Positions 1 to 7,020 are shown, numbered from the stretch's first letter. The stretch: DNA of 20,872 nt from Acidimicrobiia bacterium (GCA_009843565.1 VYDF01000116.1:1-20872), one strand, 5' to 3'. Numbers and translations are program-made. Notes: a model not told the origin generated them from the letters alone.

Positions 1-106
1 CAGCGCCGACGCCAAGGCCCCCAGCAATACCGGCATGCCCCCCGCACGCTAGTGGTCCCAGAGATGCCTGAGAGTTCACCGGCTATCTTCTGGTGCGCCA
101 AGGAGA
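1..106. other. Window edge and leader upstream of the P450 gene
   Basis: No complete gene lies here. On the plus strand, positions 2-52 read as an open frame ending SADAKAPSNTGMPPAR and a TAG, which could be the tail of an upstream gene. On the minus strand an ATG at 37-35 opens MPVLLGALASAL, a hydrophobic start that would suit a divergent membrane protein. The sequence cannot decide between them. Positions 53-105 form a leader with a CACC/GGTG hairpin and short strings resembling parts of a glycine riboswitch on either strand (see findings). AAGGAG at 100-105 is the ribosome binding site for the P450. Confidence 0.3.
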
Positions 107-1369
107 ATGACCGTGAAGACTCGAGAGCCCACCATCCGAGAAATGCCTCCGCCTCCGCACATCGTGGGGTTGCAGCACTTCATCACCTATGCCGAGATCG
201 ATGAGATTCTGCGGTCGCGGAATTTCCGGCAGGGGTCGCATCAGGAGAGCCAGCCATTTTTCGGGCGCTCCTTGTTGACCATCGACGGCGACGAGCACTT
301 CGAAAGGCGGCGGCTCGAGGCCCCTCTGTTCGCCAAGGCCGCGCTCGAGTACTACGAGCACACTGAGCTGATTCCGCTCATTGGCAAGACTCTGGAGGAG
401 TGCCGCGACAACAGGGGTGATGACGGGGTGGTGCGAGCCGACCTTTGCGTGCTGCTGCGCACCATGCTGGCCCGCATTGCCGCCGCCACCACCGGCATCG
501 ACGGGGTGGACACCCCCGAGCGAACCGCCGCATTCCGGGAGTACGTCGAGCAGCTCGGCACGGGGGCCACTGTTGAGTGGTCCACCGAGGACCATGACGA
601 GGTGATCAGGCGCATCCTGGCCGTCCGAGATGAATTCGACCGCGACTTCTTCGCCCCGTCGGTGGCCCGCCGCCGAGCCCTCATCGAGCAGTTCCACCAA
701 GGCGAAATCGAACGAGACGAGCTACCCGTCGATTTGATCACCATGCTCTACCTGCATTGGAACGACGACTGGGACGAGGGCCTGCCCATCCGAGAGGCCT
801 GCCTGTTCTTAGTGGCGGCCACCCAGACCACCACCCATTCGGTGCCCCATCTCATCGCCCACCTCGACGAGTGGTTCGACAGCCACCCCGAGGATCAAGC
901 CAAGGTGTCCGATCGGGAGTACATCAAGCGGGCCGCCCACGAGGCCTTGCGGCTGCACCTGCCCTCGCCAGCCCTGCTACGGATCGCCAACGAGGACGTG
1001 GCGCTGAGCAACGGCAAGACCATCGCCGCCGATGAACGGGTGGCCTGCCTGTTCACCCCGGCTAACCGCGATCCCGAGGTGTTCGGCCCCGACGCCGGGG
1101 AGTTCAACCCCTACCGGGAGGTAGCCGCGGTGAAGCCCTGGGGGCTCACCTTCGGCGGCGGCGAGCACATTTGCATCGGGCGCACCCTGGTAACCGGCCT
1201 TTCGGCCCGCACCGACAACGACGAGGGCACCGACGGCACCCTGGTGAACATCGCCAGCGCGCTCTATGAAGCTGGCATCGAGATCGACCCCAACGATCCG
1301 CCGAGCTACACCGAGGCCAGCCACCACGACGCCTACGGCTGCTTCCCGATTCTGTTGACCAAGTTGTAG
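107..1369 (+). CDS. Cytochrome P450
   Basis: Bacterial soluble cytochrome P450 (420 aa), a haem monooxygenase that uses electrons from a ferredoxin to hydroxylate a small organic substrate in the cytoplasm. The haem-binding loop FGGGEHICIG is at residues 349-358, with C356 as thiolate ligand. The K-helix ExxR motif is EALR at 279-282. The I-helix oxygen-activation segment reads AATQTTT (237-243), so the usual acidic residue before the conserved Thr is replaced by Gln. The N-terminal IDGDEHFERRR segment is typical of the C-helix region. Start choice: AAGGAG at 100-105 is only one base from ATG 107 but seven bases from an in-frame GTG at 113, so the protein may really begin at 113 (MKTREP). A ferredoxin gene follows after 7 bp, the classic P450-ferredoxin pair; no ferredoxin reductase is present in the window. 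Substrate unknown. Confidence 0.95.
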   Translation: MTVKTREPTIREMPPPPHIVGLQHFITYAEIDEILRSRNFRQGSHQESQPFFGRSLLTIDGDEHFERRRLEAPLFAKAALEYYEHTELIPLIGKTLEECRDNRGDDGVVRADLCVLLRTMLARIAAATTGIDGVDTPERTAAFREYVEQLGTGATVEWSTEDHDEVIRRILAVRDEFDRDFFAPSVARRRALIEQFHQGEIERDELPVDLITMLYLHWNDDWDEGLPIREACLFLVAATQTTTHSVPHLIAHLDEWFDSHPEDQAKVSDREYIKRAAHEALRLHLPSPALLRIANEDVALSNGKTIAADERVACLFTPANRDPEVFGPDAGEFNPYREVAAVKPWGLTFGGGEHICIGRTLVTGLSARTDNDEGTDGTLVNIASALYEAGIEIDPNDPPSYTEASHHDAYGCFPILLTKL

Positions 1370-1376
1370 ACCAGCC

Positions 1377-1577
1377 ATGGGGGAGGAGCGACTGCACGTA
1401 ACCGTCGACCACCAGCAGTGCCAGGGGGTCGGCTACTGCGAGAGGGTTGCGCCCCGAGTGTTCCGACTGGGCGACGACGCTGTGTCCCACGTCATCGACA
1501 GCCATCCGCCCGATTCTGAGAGGGACGCGGTCGAAGAAGCAGCCACGCTCTGCCCTAGCCGCGCCATCCGCTACTGA
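1377..1577 (+). CDS. P450-associated 3Fe-4S type ferredoxin
   Basis: Small ferredoxin (66 aa), the probable electron donor of the preceding P450. Cysteines C15, C21 and C59 follow the pattern Cys-x2-Val-x2-Cys ... Cys-Pro. In this family the residue at the position of V18 replaces the fourth cysteine ligand, so a [3Fe-4S] cluster is expected. Length and the single C-terminal CP motif match the actinobacterial ferredoxins found beside P450 genes. It starts 7 bp after the P450 stop and is almost certainly co-transcribed. The function follows from family knowledge and gene pairing; the physiological reductase is not encoded nearby. Confidence 0.93.
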   Translation: MGEERLHVTVDHQQCQGVGYCERVAPRVFRLGDDAVSHVIDSHPPDSERDAVEEAATLCPSRAIRY

Positions 1578-1591
1578 CTGCCTCAGCAGTA

Positions 1592-1612
1592 GGGCCGCTT
1601 AGAGAGCGGCCC
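1592..1612. terminator. Hairpin between convergent genes, possible bidirectional terminator
   Basis: A perfect 8-bp stem, GGGCCGCT (1592-1599) pairing with AGCGGCCC (1605-1612), encloses a 5-base loop. It sits where the ferredoxin gene (plus) and the TIM-barrel gene (minus) converge, and overlaps the stop codon of the latter. A second weaker stem, CTACTG (1571-1576) with CAGTAG (1587-1592), lies just before it. No T-run follows on either strand, which is common for actinobacterial terminators. Termination is inferred from position and stem strength only. Confidence 0.5.
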
Positions 1613-2396
1613 GCAGAGCAGCTAGGTCGCGTTGGGCGGATTGGAGGATGTAGGCCGGGTTGTCAAGCTCGGCGTCGTCGCGGCCGAAGCCCCACATGCC
1701 GTAGGAAAACTCAATGGTCCAGGTTGCGGTGGGGGATGCCGCGCTGATGGCCTCCGCGGCTGGTCGCAGCACGTCGCTCAATTCGTCTGCACTGGTAGCT
1801 TGGGGATACTCGGCCACCTGAACGTGAACGTGGCGGACCCGGTCGCCCAGCACGCCCAACGGCTCGGACCACTCGTCACGGGCTCCGGGGTGAACGTGGA
1901 CAATGGCCCCCAGCCGGTCGGCGTCGGCCACTGCGTCGAACATGCCGCTGGCCACATTGGGATCTTCGGCCACCGTGCCGAAGTGGCACTCGCACAACAG
2001 CCGGGCACCCTCGGGAACCTTGGCCTCGAATCGGCGGAGCCGTTCGGTGTAGTCGGCGATGGCGTCAGGGTCACTGCCCACGTTGAACTTGATGCCCTGG
2101 GCCCCCACCCGTTCAATCCAGGCCGCGGTCTCGGCCCGGTCGGCATCGTCGGGCTCGTCCCAGCTGGTGTAGCAGCTCAAGATCCTGATGGGCATCTCCG
2201 AGGCCAGCAGGGCCTCTAGCTCCTCTTCGGGCACCGACCGGGCGTGGCGCTCCCACAGCTCCAATCCGTCGAACCCCGCTTCGCTTATCGCGGGCAGCCA
2301 ATCGGATACCCGAGCAAGGGGGTGGCCACCCGGTTCGGCCAAACCCCAGCGGTTCGGCTCGATGGCCACGGTGCCGAGATAGATCTGCCCATTCAT
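1599..2396 (-). CDS. Xylose isomerase-like TIM-barrel protein (sugar phosphate isomerase/epimerase family)
   Basis: A 265-residue single-domain protein of the AP-endonuclease-2/xylose-isomerase-like TIM-barrel superfamily. These enzymes are usually metal-dependent isomerases, epimerases or dehydratases of sugars and polyols. Strand-end motifs are visible in order: GLELWE (44-49), CECHFGT (135-141), HVHPG (167-171), HVHVQ (189-193) and IEFSYG (228-233). E136, H167 or H169, H191 and E229 are plausible metal and acid/base residues. The ATG start is two bases from the 3' CCA end of tRNA-Gly on the same strand, so there is no room for an independent leader or Shine-Dalgarno site; the N-terminus IYLGTVAIEPNRWG suits this start. 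The specific substrate cannot be assigned. Confidence 0.85.
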   Translation of the reverse strand: MNGQIYLGTVAIEPNRWGLAEPGGHPLARVSDWLPAISEAGFDGLELWERHARSVPEEELEALLASEMPIRILSCYTSWDEPDDADRAETAAWIERVGAQGIKFNVGSDPDAIADYTERLRRFEAKVPEGARLLCECHFGTVAEDPNVASGMFDAVADADRLGAIVHVHPGARDEWSEPLGVLGDRVRHVHVQVAEYPQATSADELSDVLRPAAEAISAASPTATWTIEFSYGMWGFGRDDAELDNPAYILQSAQRDLAALRAAL

Positions 2397-2398
2397 CG

Positions 2399-2472
2399 TG
2401 GAGCGGGTGACGAGAATCGAACTCGCGTCATCAGCTTGGGAAGCTGGGGTTCTACCACTGAACTACACCCGC
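2399..2472 (-). tRNA. tRNA-Gly (anticodon CCC)
   Basis: Read on the minus strand, this is a complete 74-nt tRNA including an encoded CCA. The acceptor stem is GCGGGTG paired with CACCCGC, the D arm is GTTC-AGTGGTA-GAAC, the anticodon loop is TTCCCAA (anticodon CCC), and the T arm contains GTTCGATTC. Overall it resembles E. coli glycine tRNA(CCC) as I recall it. The top pair of the anticodon stem (27-43) is a C-A mismatch; all other helices pair well. It decodes GGG glycine codons. The TIM-barrel gene begins two bases after the CCA, so both are probably on one transcript. Confidence 0.95.
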
Positions 2473-2483
2473 AGGTGCCCGGC

Positions 2484-2489
2484 ACTATA
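2484..2489 (-). promoter_or_regulatory. Candidate -10 element for tRNA-Gly
   Basis: On the minus strand the hexamer TATAGT lies 11 bases before the first base of the mature tRNA, a good match to the actinobacterial -10 consensus TANNNT. No clear -35 hexamer is visible at the expected distance. It would drive both the tRNA and the adjoining TIM-barrel gene. Confidence 0.45.
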
Positions 2490-2544
2490 GCCAACCGACG
2501 ACGGTCGGGGGGTGGGCAATTGCGGCTCAGACAGGGACGGCTAG

Positions 2545-2572
2545 TGTTCCTTAGAGCGGAACATCATTCCGC
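2545..2572. promoter_or_regulatory. Overlapping inverted repeats, candidate operator
   Basis: Three alternating half-sites form two overlapping palindromes: TGTTCC-N7-GGAACA (2545-2563) and GCGGAA-N5-TTCCGC (2556-2572). They end 26 bases before the start codon of the decarboxylase/isomerase-family gene. This position suits an operator for a dimeric regulator, or alternatively a leader hairpin. No regulator gene is present in the window. Confidence 0.4.
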
Positions 2573-2598
2573 AATGGAGCGAATCGAGAGGGACGCCT

Positions 2599-3345
2599 AT
2601 GCCTGATGTTGTCGGCTACCGGGCCAAGATTGGGGTTATCGTGCCGTCGACCAACACGGTGGTCGAACACGACTTCGCCCGGGTGCGGCCCCCGGGGGTC
2701 ACGTTCCACAGTGGGCGCTTCTTGGTCGAGGCGCCCGACCTGAGCACAGACGAGGCCTTCCTCCACTTCCTAGACCTGATCCGCCAGACCATCCCCACTG
2801 CGGTACACGACCTGATGACCTGCAAACCCGATCACCTGCTCATGGGGATGTCGGCCGAGACATTCTGGGGGGGCAAGGAGGGCAACGCCGCCTTCCAGGC
2901 CCGGGTAGCGGAAATCGCCGGCGACATCGGCATCACATCGGGCGCGGCGGCCTGCAACGCCGCCTTGGAACGGCTCGGCGTGTCGCGCATCGCCTGTCTG
3001 ACGCCGTACCAACCGGCGGCTGATGAGCAGGTGTACGGCTACTTCACCGAGTGCGGCTACGAGGTGAAGCGGGTGCACGGCCTGCGCTGCGATTCGGCCA
3101 CCTCAATCGCCGACGTGACTCCCGAGACCCTGGTCGGAGTGCTCAAAGACCTCGACGGCGACGACATCGACGCCATCGTGCAGTGCGGCACCAACTTGTC
3201 CATGGTCGAGGTGGCTGACCAGGCAGAACGCTGGCTGGGCAAGCCGGTACTGGCCATCAACGCCATCTGCCTGTGGCACGCGTTGCGCACGCTGGACATC
3301 AACGACCAGTTCGTGGGCCACGGGATGATGCTACGCGAGTTTTAG
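2599..3345 (+). CDS. Arylmalonate decarboxylase / maleate isomerase-family protein
   Basis: A 248-residue member of the Asp/Glu racemase superfamily, in the branch that contains arylmalonate decarboxylase and maleate cis-trans isomerase. The start IGVIVPSTNT (11-20) is the family's first strand and substrate-carboxylate loop. The second active-site cysteine is present in QCGTNLS (C196). The first position, cysteine in maleate isomerases and racemases, is here MGMS (82-85) with G83, as in arylmalonate decarboxylase (MGTS). A single-cysteine decarboxylase-like chemistry on a malonate-type acid is therefore more likely than maleate isomerisation. AGAGGGA just upstream serves as ribosome binding site. 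The FAD monooxygenase gene starts four bases after the stop, so the two are probably co-translated. The exact substrate is unknown. Confidence 0.85.
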   Translation: MPDVVGYRAKIGVIVPSTNTVVEHDFARVRPPGVTFHSGRFLVEAPDLSTDEAFLHFLDLIRQTIPTAVHDLMTCKPDHLLMGMSAETFWGGKEGNAAFQARVAEIAGDIGITSGAAACNAALERLGVSRIACLTPYQPAADEQVYGYFTECGYEVKRVHGLRCDSATSIADVTPETLVGVLKDLDGDDIDAIVQCGTNLSMVEVADQAERWLGKPVLAINAICLWHALRTLDINDQFVGHGMMLREF

Positions 3346-3349
3346 TGGC

Positions 3350-4564
3350 GTGCCGACGCCCCACGCCATCGTTGTCGGCGCCGGCCCGGTCGGGTGTGTG
3401 GCCAGCGCGATGCTGGCGTCGGGCGGCATCGAGGTAACGCTGCTGGAAGCTGCTCCCGAGCTGCCCCGAGAGTTGCGGGCCTCCACCTTCCACCCCGCCA
3501 CCCTGGATCTGCTCGACCGCTTTGGCGTCGTGGGCGAGATGATCCACCGGGGCTTGATCGCCCCCTGTTTCGCTTATCGGGACCGACGTATGGGAGTGGT
3601 GGCCGAGTTCGATCTCGGAGCTCTGGCCGATGTGACCAATCACCCGTACCGGCTGCAATGCGAGCAGTACAAGCTGTGCGAGATCATGCTCGACCGGTTC
3701 CGCTCGATGGCCAATGTCTCGGTCAGATTCGGTGCTGAGGTGGTGGGGGCAGATGACCGCGGCGATTCCGCCTCGGCCCAGTTGGCCTCCGGCGAAACGC
3801 TGGTCGCCGATGCGGTGGTGGCGGCCGACGGCGCGGCCAGCGCGGTGCGCAAATCGCTGGGCCTGGGGTTCGACGGCATGACCTACGAAGACCGCTACCT
3901 GGTGCTTTCCACCCCGTTCGAGATGGCCGACCACCTCGACGACTTGGCCTATGTCAACTACATCTCCGACCCGGACGAATGGCTGGTGCTGCTGCGAACC
4001 CTGGACCTTTGGCGAGCGTTGTTCCCGGTCGGCGATGACGAGACCGACGCCGAGGCGCTCAGCGACCAGAGCGTTCAACGACGGCTAAGGGGGATCGTGA
4101 ACCGCGAAGAGCCCTACGAAGTCGTCCACCGGACGATCTACCGGGTCCACCAGCGGGTGGCCGACCGATTTCTGGTCGGCCGCGTGGTCCTCATGGGCGA
4201 CGCCGCCCACATCAACAACCCGCTGGGGGGCATGGGCATGAACGGCGGCATCCACGATGCAGTGCTGCTGGGAGCGTCATTGGCCGCCGTGCTGCGGGGC
4301 GACATCGGCGCTGATCGACTGGCTCGCCACGCCGAGGTGCGGAGGAATCTGGCCATCGACTACGTCAGACGGCACACCCACGAGAACGCCCAGAGCCTGG
4401 CCGCCCCCGACGGAGCGGCCCGCCAACGGGCCCTCGACCAGATGGCGATTCGGGCTGCCGGCCCTGATGAGGCCCGGGCCTACATGCTCCAAGCCAGCAT
4501 GATCAACGCAGTGAATGCCATGAGCGCTGAGTTGGAGGAGGTCGACGTCGTCACGAGAGGCTGA
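3350..4564 (+). CDS. FAD-dependent aromatic-ring-hydroxylase-type monooxygenase
   Basis: Class A flavoprotein monooxygenase (404 aa) of the p-hydroxybenzoate hydroxylase/UbiH-type family, which uses NAD(P)H and O2 to hydroxylate an aromatic or related substrate. The FAD-binding Rossmann motif VVGAGPVG is at 8-15, the DG motif ADGAASAVR at 159-167, and the GD motif LMGDAAHINNPLGGMGMN at 281-298, which contacts the FAD ribose. The GTG start at 3350 lies only four bases after the previous stop and has no clear Shine-Dalgarno site, suggesting translational coupling. Length is normal for the family. Its 3' end overlaps the convergent propeller lipoprotein gene by 14 bp. Together with its neighbour it may hydroxylate and then decarboxylate or isomerise one compound (inference). 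Confidence 0.92.
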   Translation: MPTPHAIVVGAGPVGCVASAMLASGGIEVTLLEAAPELPRELRASTFHPATLDLLDRFGVVGEMIHRGLIAPCFAYRDRRMGVVAEFDLGALADVTNHPYRLQCEQYKLCEIMLDRFRSMANVSVRFGAEVVGADDRGDSASAQLASGETLVADAVVAADGAASAVRKSLGLGFDGMTYEDRYLVLSTPFEMADHLDDLAYVNYISDPDEWLVLLRTLDLWRALFPVGDDETDAEALSDQSVQRRLRGIVNREEPYEVVHRTIYRVHQRVADRFLVGRVVLMGDAAHINNPLGGMGMNGGIHDAVLLGASLAAVLRGDIGADRLARHAEVRRNLAIDYVRRHTHENAQSLAAPDGAARQRALDQMAIRAAGPDEARAYMLQASMINAVNAMSAELEEVDVVTRG

Positions 4565-6122
4565 AGATCAGCACCTCGTGGGTCTCGTAGCTGGTGAACA
4601 CGACTTCGTTGTCGCCGTCACCGTCGAGGTCGGCCACCGTCCCGCCAGCCGCCTGGGCGAACGACTCAGCCAGAACATGCTGGGTGAACTGGCCGGGAGA
4701 TGTCTGCTCGAACCAGAACACCCGGTCGTCGCCGTCTCCGGAAACGGTGAGGTCGATGTCGCCGTCGTTGTCCACGTCGCCCCATGAGAACACCCCAGGC
4801 GCAGCTTGGAACGCGGCCCCGACTGTGGGACGCGACTCGATGCCGTCGCTGATCATCCTCTGACCCCAGGGCCGCCGGGGATCGGATGGCGGCTCCATGA
4901 TGTAGATGCCGGCTTCGTGGTCATCGGGGGTCTCGGGAGTGGGAACGTGGTTGGAACCCACCCAGCCCTCGATGCCATCGCCGAAAAGGTCGGGAATCAC
5001 CGAGAGCTGGATGGTGCGGCCCTGTGAGTCGGTGATGTCGTGACGCTCCCAGACTCCTTCGGGACGGGCGTTTGACGGTGGCTCAATGTTCTCGAACCAC
5101 ACGTAGGACTGCCCTTCTAGGAAGTACTGTCCGCTGGCCAAGTCCAGATCGCCATCGCCATCCACATCGTGGACCACCGGGAGGCTCCCGCCACCCTGGC
5201 CGATTACTCGCGGCGTCGCTTCAAAGCGGTTGGGCCCCTCGGTGCCTTTAAACCACTGTGCTTCGGCGTCGTCCAGCAACTCGGCCACCGTGATCAGATC
5301 ATCAACGCCATCGTGGTCGATGTCGACAAACTCGGCCCGGTGATAGAAGTGCGGCGAGCCGCTAGGAACGATGTCCCGGCGAATCCAGTCGCCCTCGGAG
5401 TTCTCCAGCCAGAACAGCGCGCCGCAAGGGCCCACCGCCGGGTTGAACTCGCACACGAAGAAGCCGCCGCTGACCAGCAAGTCGAGGTCGCCGTCACAGT
5501 CGATGTCATGGGGCAGTGCTTCGTTGGGAAAGTAGATCCCGTCGTCACGGGTGATCAGGGACTGTGGAGTCCAGTCGGCCAGTCCTCGGCCGCCGTTCCA
5601 GTACACCGTGAGGGATCCCGGGGGGAACTGCACCGGCGTCGGGTTGATCCCCCGCCAGCCGAAAGAGTTGACGACCAAGTCGAGGTCGCCGTCGCCGTCC
5701 ATGTCGGCCGCTTCGGCGCCTGCCGGACCATCGGCGAAGTCTTCGACCACCGTGATCGAAAACCGCTGGTCGGCTGCTGTTGTCGGTGGCACATCGGGGG
5801 GAATGATGTTGCCCTCGGCGTCTCGGGGCACCGGGTCGTCATCCGTGGCCGCCTCTTCGGGGCTGTCCTTCACTGGGGCCGCCTCATCAGCGCTTTCGTC
5901 CACCGGGGCCGCCCCATCAGTAGCGGGTTCAGCGGAAGCAGTCGGCTGAGGCGTGGCCGACTCGGGGGAAACAGTCGGCTGAGGCGTGTCTGGCTCGGGG
6001 GGATCAGTCGGCTGGGGGCTGACCGCGGCCGGTTGCTGCGGACTGCTGCCGCCACAGGACGAAATGAGCAGGGCAAACGCCATGCCCAATGCAAGCCCCA
6101 CGTGTTTCGTTGACCGGAACAC
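4551..6122 (-). CDS. Secreted lipoprotein with seven FG-GAP/VCBS-type repeats
   Basis: Exported lipoprotein (523 aa). The signal peptide has basic residues R3 and K6, a hydrophobic stretch and the lipobox LISSC with C23 as lipidation site. A low-complexity linker rich in Pro, Thr, Glu and Ala follows to about residue 118. The remainder is a probable seven-bladed beta-propeller of the integrin FG-GAP/VCBS type. Calcium-binding DxDxDG loops begin at D140, D206, D267, D319, D449 and D498, and a degenerate one (DLFGDGIEG) at D378, which makes seven. Such proteins sit on the outer face of the membrane and bind ligands or surfaces; none of the motifs suggests an enzyme. The GTG at 6122 is chosen because it gives a complete signal peptide. 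It is divergent from the neocarzinostatin-like gene, with 121 bp between them. Confidence 0.88.
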   Translation of the reverse strand: MFRSTKHVGLALGMAFALLISSCGGSSPQQPAAVSPQPTDPPEPDTPQPTVSPESATPQPTASAEPATDGAAPVDESADEAAPVKDSPEEAATDDDPVPRDAEGNIIPPDVPPTTAADQRFSITVVEDFADGPAGAEAADMDGDGDLDLVVNSFGWRGINPTPVQFPPGSLTVYWNGGRGLADWTPQSLITRDDGIYFPNEALPHDIDCDGDLDLLVSGGFFVCEFNPAVGPCGALFWLENSEGDWIRRDIVPSGSPHFYHRAEFVDIDHDGVDDLITVAELLDDAEAQWFKGTEGPNRFEATPRVIGQGGGSLPVVHDVDGDGDLDLASGQYFLEGQSYVWFENIEPPSNARPEGVWERHDITDSQGRTIQLSVIPDLFGDGIEGWVGSNHVPTPETPDDHEAGIYIMEPPSDPRRPWGQRMISDGIESRPTVGAAFQAAPGVFSWGDVDNDGDIDLTVSGDGDDRVFWFEQTSPGQFTQHVLAESFAQAAGGTVADLDGDGDNEVVFTSYETHEVLIFSLS

Positions 6123-6243
6123 TGTTTCGTTCTAGCCTAAGTCCGTCGTTGCGGGCAATGGCACACTTGCCTGCAAGGCCTTTACGAAACTCGAAATGCC
6201 AAGAAATCCAATGCCGCTTGAGGGGCACTAGGAGGGGAAACCA
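6123..6243. promoter_or_regulatory. Divergent intergenic region with strong RBS for the downstream gene
   Basis: This 121-bp, comparatively AT-rich gap separates two divergently transcribed exported-protein genes and must hold both promoters. The plus-strand gene has a very strong ribosome binding site, AGGAGGGG at 6230-6237, six bases before its ATG. On the minus strand TAGGCT lies about a dozen bases before the GTG start and could serve as a -10, but I see no convincing -35 element for either direction. The heptamer TTTCGTT occurs twice around the minus-strand start. Confidence 0.4.
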
Positions 6244-7020
6244 ATGTTGGATCGCACTATTCGACGCTTGCTGATTGCTGGTATCGCCATCACCCTTGTC
6301 GGTTTGTTTGTTGGACCAGTGGCAGTAGCCGACCACGGGTTGGGGCACAACGGAGAGACCCTGGAGCTCTCCAAGAGCGAGGACATCGAAGACGGCGAGG
6401 TCGTTACCGTAACGCTCACCAGTTGGCTGCCGGGCAACACTGCCACCATCGTCACCTGCTTCAATTTCCCAGCCGTCGGACCGGCTGACTGCGAGCTGAG
6501 CAACTACGGCATGCACATCGTGACCATCGGTGACGATGGCACCGCCACCTACGACTACCCGGTGGCCGTGGTACCCGGACGATGCGACGAGAACAACTCC
6601 TGCTTCATTGTGGCTGGGGACGGCATTGGCGGGAACGCCAACTACGCTGGCCAGCCGATTACTTTCGCAGCTGCCAGTGCAGCCGAGCCGGAGCCTGAGC
6701 CCGAGCCGGAGCCGGAGCCGACCGAGGCTCCCGAGCCCGAACCAACACCTGAGCCCGAGCCGGAGCCGACCGAGGCTCCCGAGCCCGAACCAACACCAGA
6801 ACCCGAGCCGGAGCCAACTGAGGCCGCGGCTGCCCCGGCCCCGGAGCCGGAGCCGGAGCCAACTGAGGCCCCGGTTCAAGCCGCTGCACCAGCAGACGAC
6901 GATGACGACGACGGCAGCTCAGTTTTGGTTTGGCTGCTTCCCGTGATCATCGTGGTCGTCGTACTTGCCCTTCTGGCGATATGGCTCCGCCAGCGCAGGA
7001 GCGACCGCGCGGCGGCCTGA
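6244..7020 (+). CDS. Membrane-anchored protein with neocarzinostatin-like domain and Glu-Pro stalk
   Basis: A 258-residue surface protein. It has a signal peptide ending AVA-D (cleavage after A29), then an immunoglobulin-like domain of about 110 residues. That domain matches the neocarzinostatin family layout: DGEVVTVTLTSWLPG, a disulfide-spaced pair C72/C83, the strand DDGTATYDYPV, and a second pair C114/C120. In known chromoproteins this fold binds enediyne drugs; other actinobacterial members have no known ligand. A Glu-Pro-rich stalk (about 148-217), a run of six Asp (218-223), one transmembrane helix (about 226-248) and a short basic tail RQRRSDR follow. The protein would therefore be tethered by its C-terminus and hold the domain beyond the cell wall. 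No enediyne biosynthesis genes are nearby, so ligand binding or adhesion is more likely than drug carriage. Confidence 0.82.
   Translation: MLDRTIRRLLIAGIAITLVGLFVGPVAVADHGLGHNGETLELSKSEDIEDGEVVTVTLTSWLPGNTATIVTCFNFPAVGPADCELSNYGMHIVTIGDDGTATYDYPVAVVPGRCDENNSCFIVAGDGIGGNANYAGQPITFAAASAAEPEPEPEPEPEPTEAPEPEPTPEPEPEPTEAPEPEPTPEPEPEPTEAAAAPAPEPEPEPTEAPVQAAAPADDDDDDGSSVLVWLLPVIIVVVVLALLAIWLRQRRSDRAAA
6721..6816 (+). repeat. Two tandem 48-bp coding repeats in the Glu-Pro stalk
   Basis: Units 6721-6768 and 6769-6816 are nearly identical and each encodes the 16-residue block TEAPEPEPTPEPEPEP. Degenerate continuation, GAGCCG-type hexamers, extends from about 6684 to 6870. The repeat is in frame, so copy-number change would lengthen or shorten the stalk without destroying the protein. 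Confidence 0.85.

Noticed and set aside
3299..4078. Long open frame on the minus strand opposite the FAD monooxygenase
   Set aside because: It lies entirely antisense to a gene with clear flavoprotein motifs; its translation is rich in His, Gly and Val with no recognisable domain, as expected for a GC-rich shadow frame.
5169..6113. Plus-strand open frame opposite the FG-GAP lipoprotein
   Set aside because: The minus strand has signal peptide, lipobox and seven DxDxDG loops; the plus frame only mirrors them.
6331..6660. Enediyne antibiotic biosynthesis locus
   Set aside because: Only the apoprotein-like fold is present; no polyketide synthase, tailoring or resistance genes are in the window.
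6684..6870. CRISPR-like array
   Set aside because: The repeats are in-frame Glu-Pro codons without unique spacers and code for a protein stalk.
6004..6879. Minus-strand frame with Gly/Leu/Arg repeats across the divergent promoter
   Set aside because: The repeats are the reverse of the Glu-Pro stalk codons, and the frame crosses an intergenic region with a strong plus-strand ribosome binding site.
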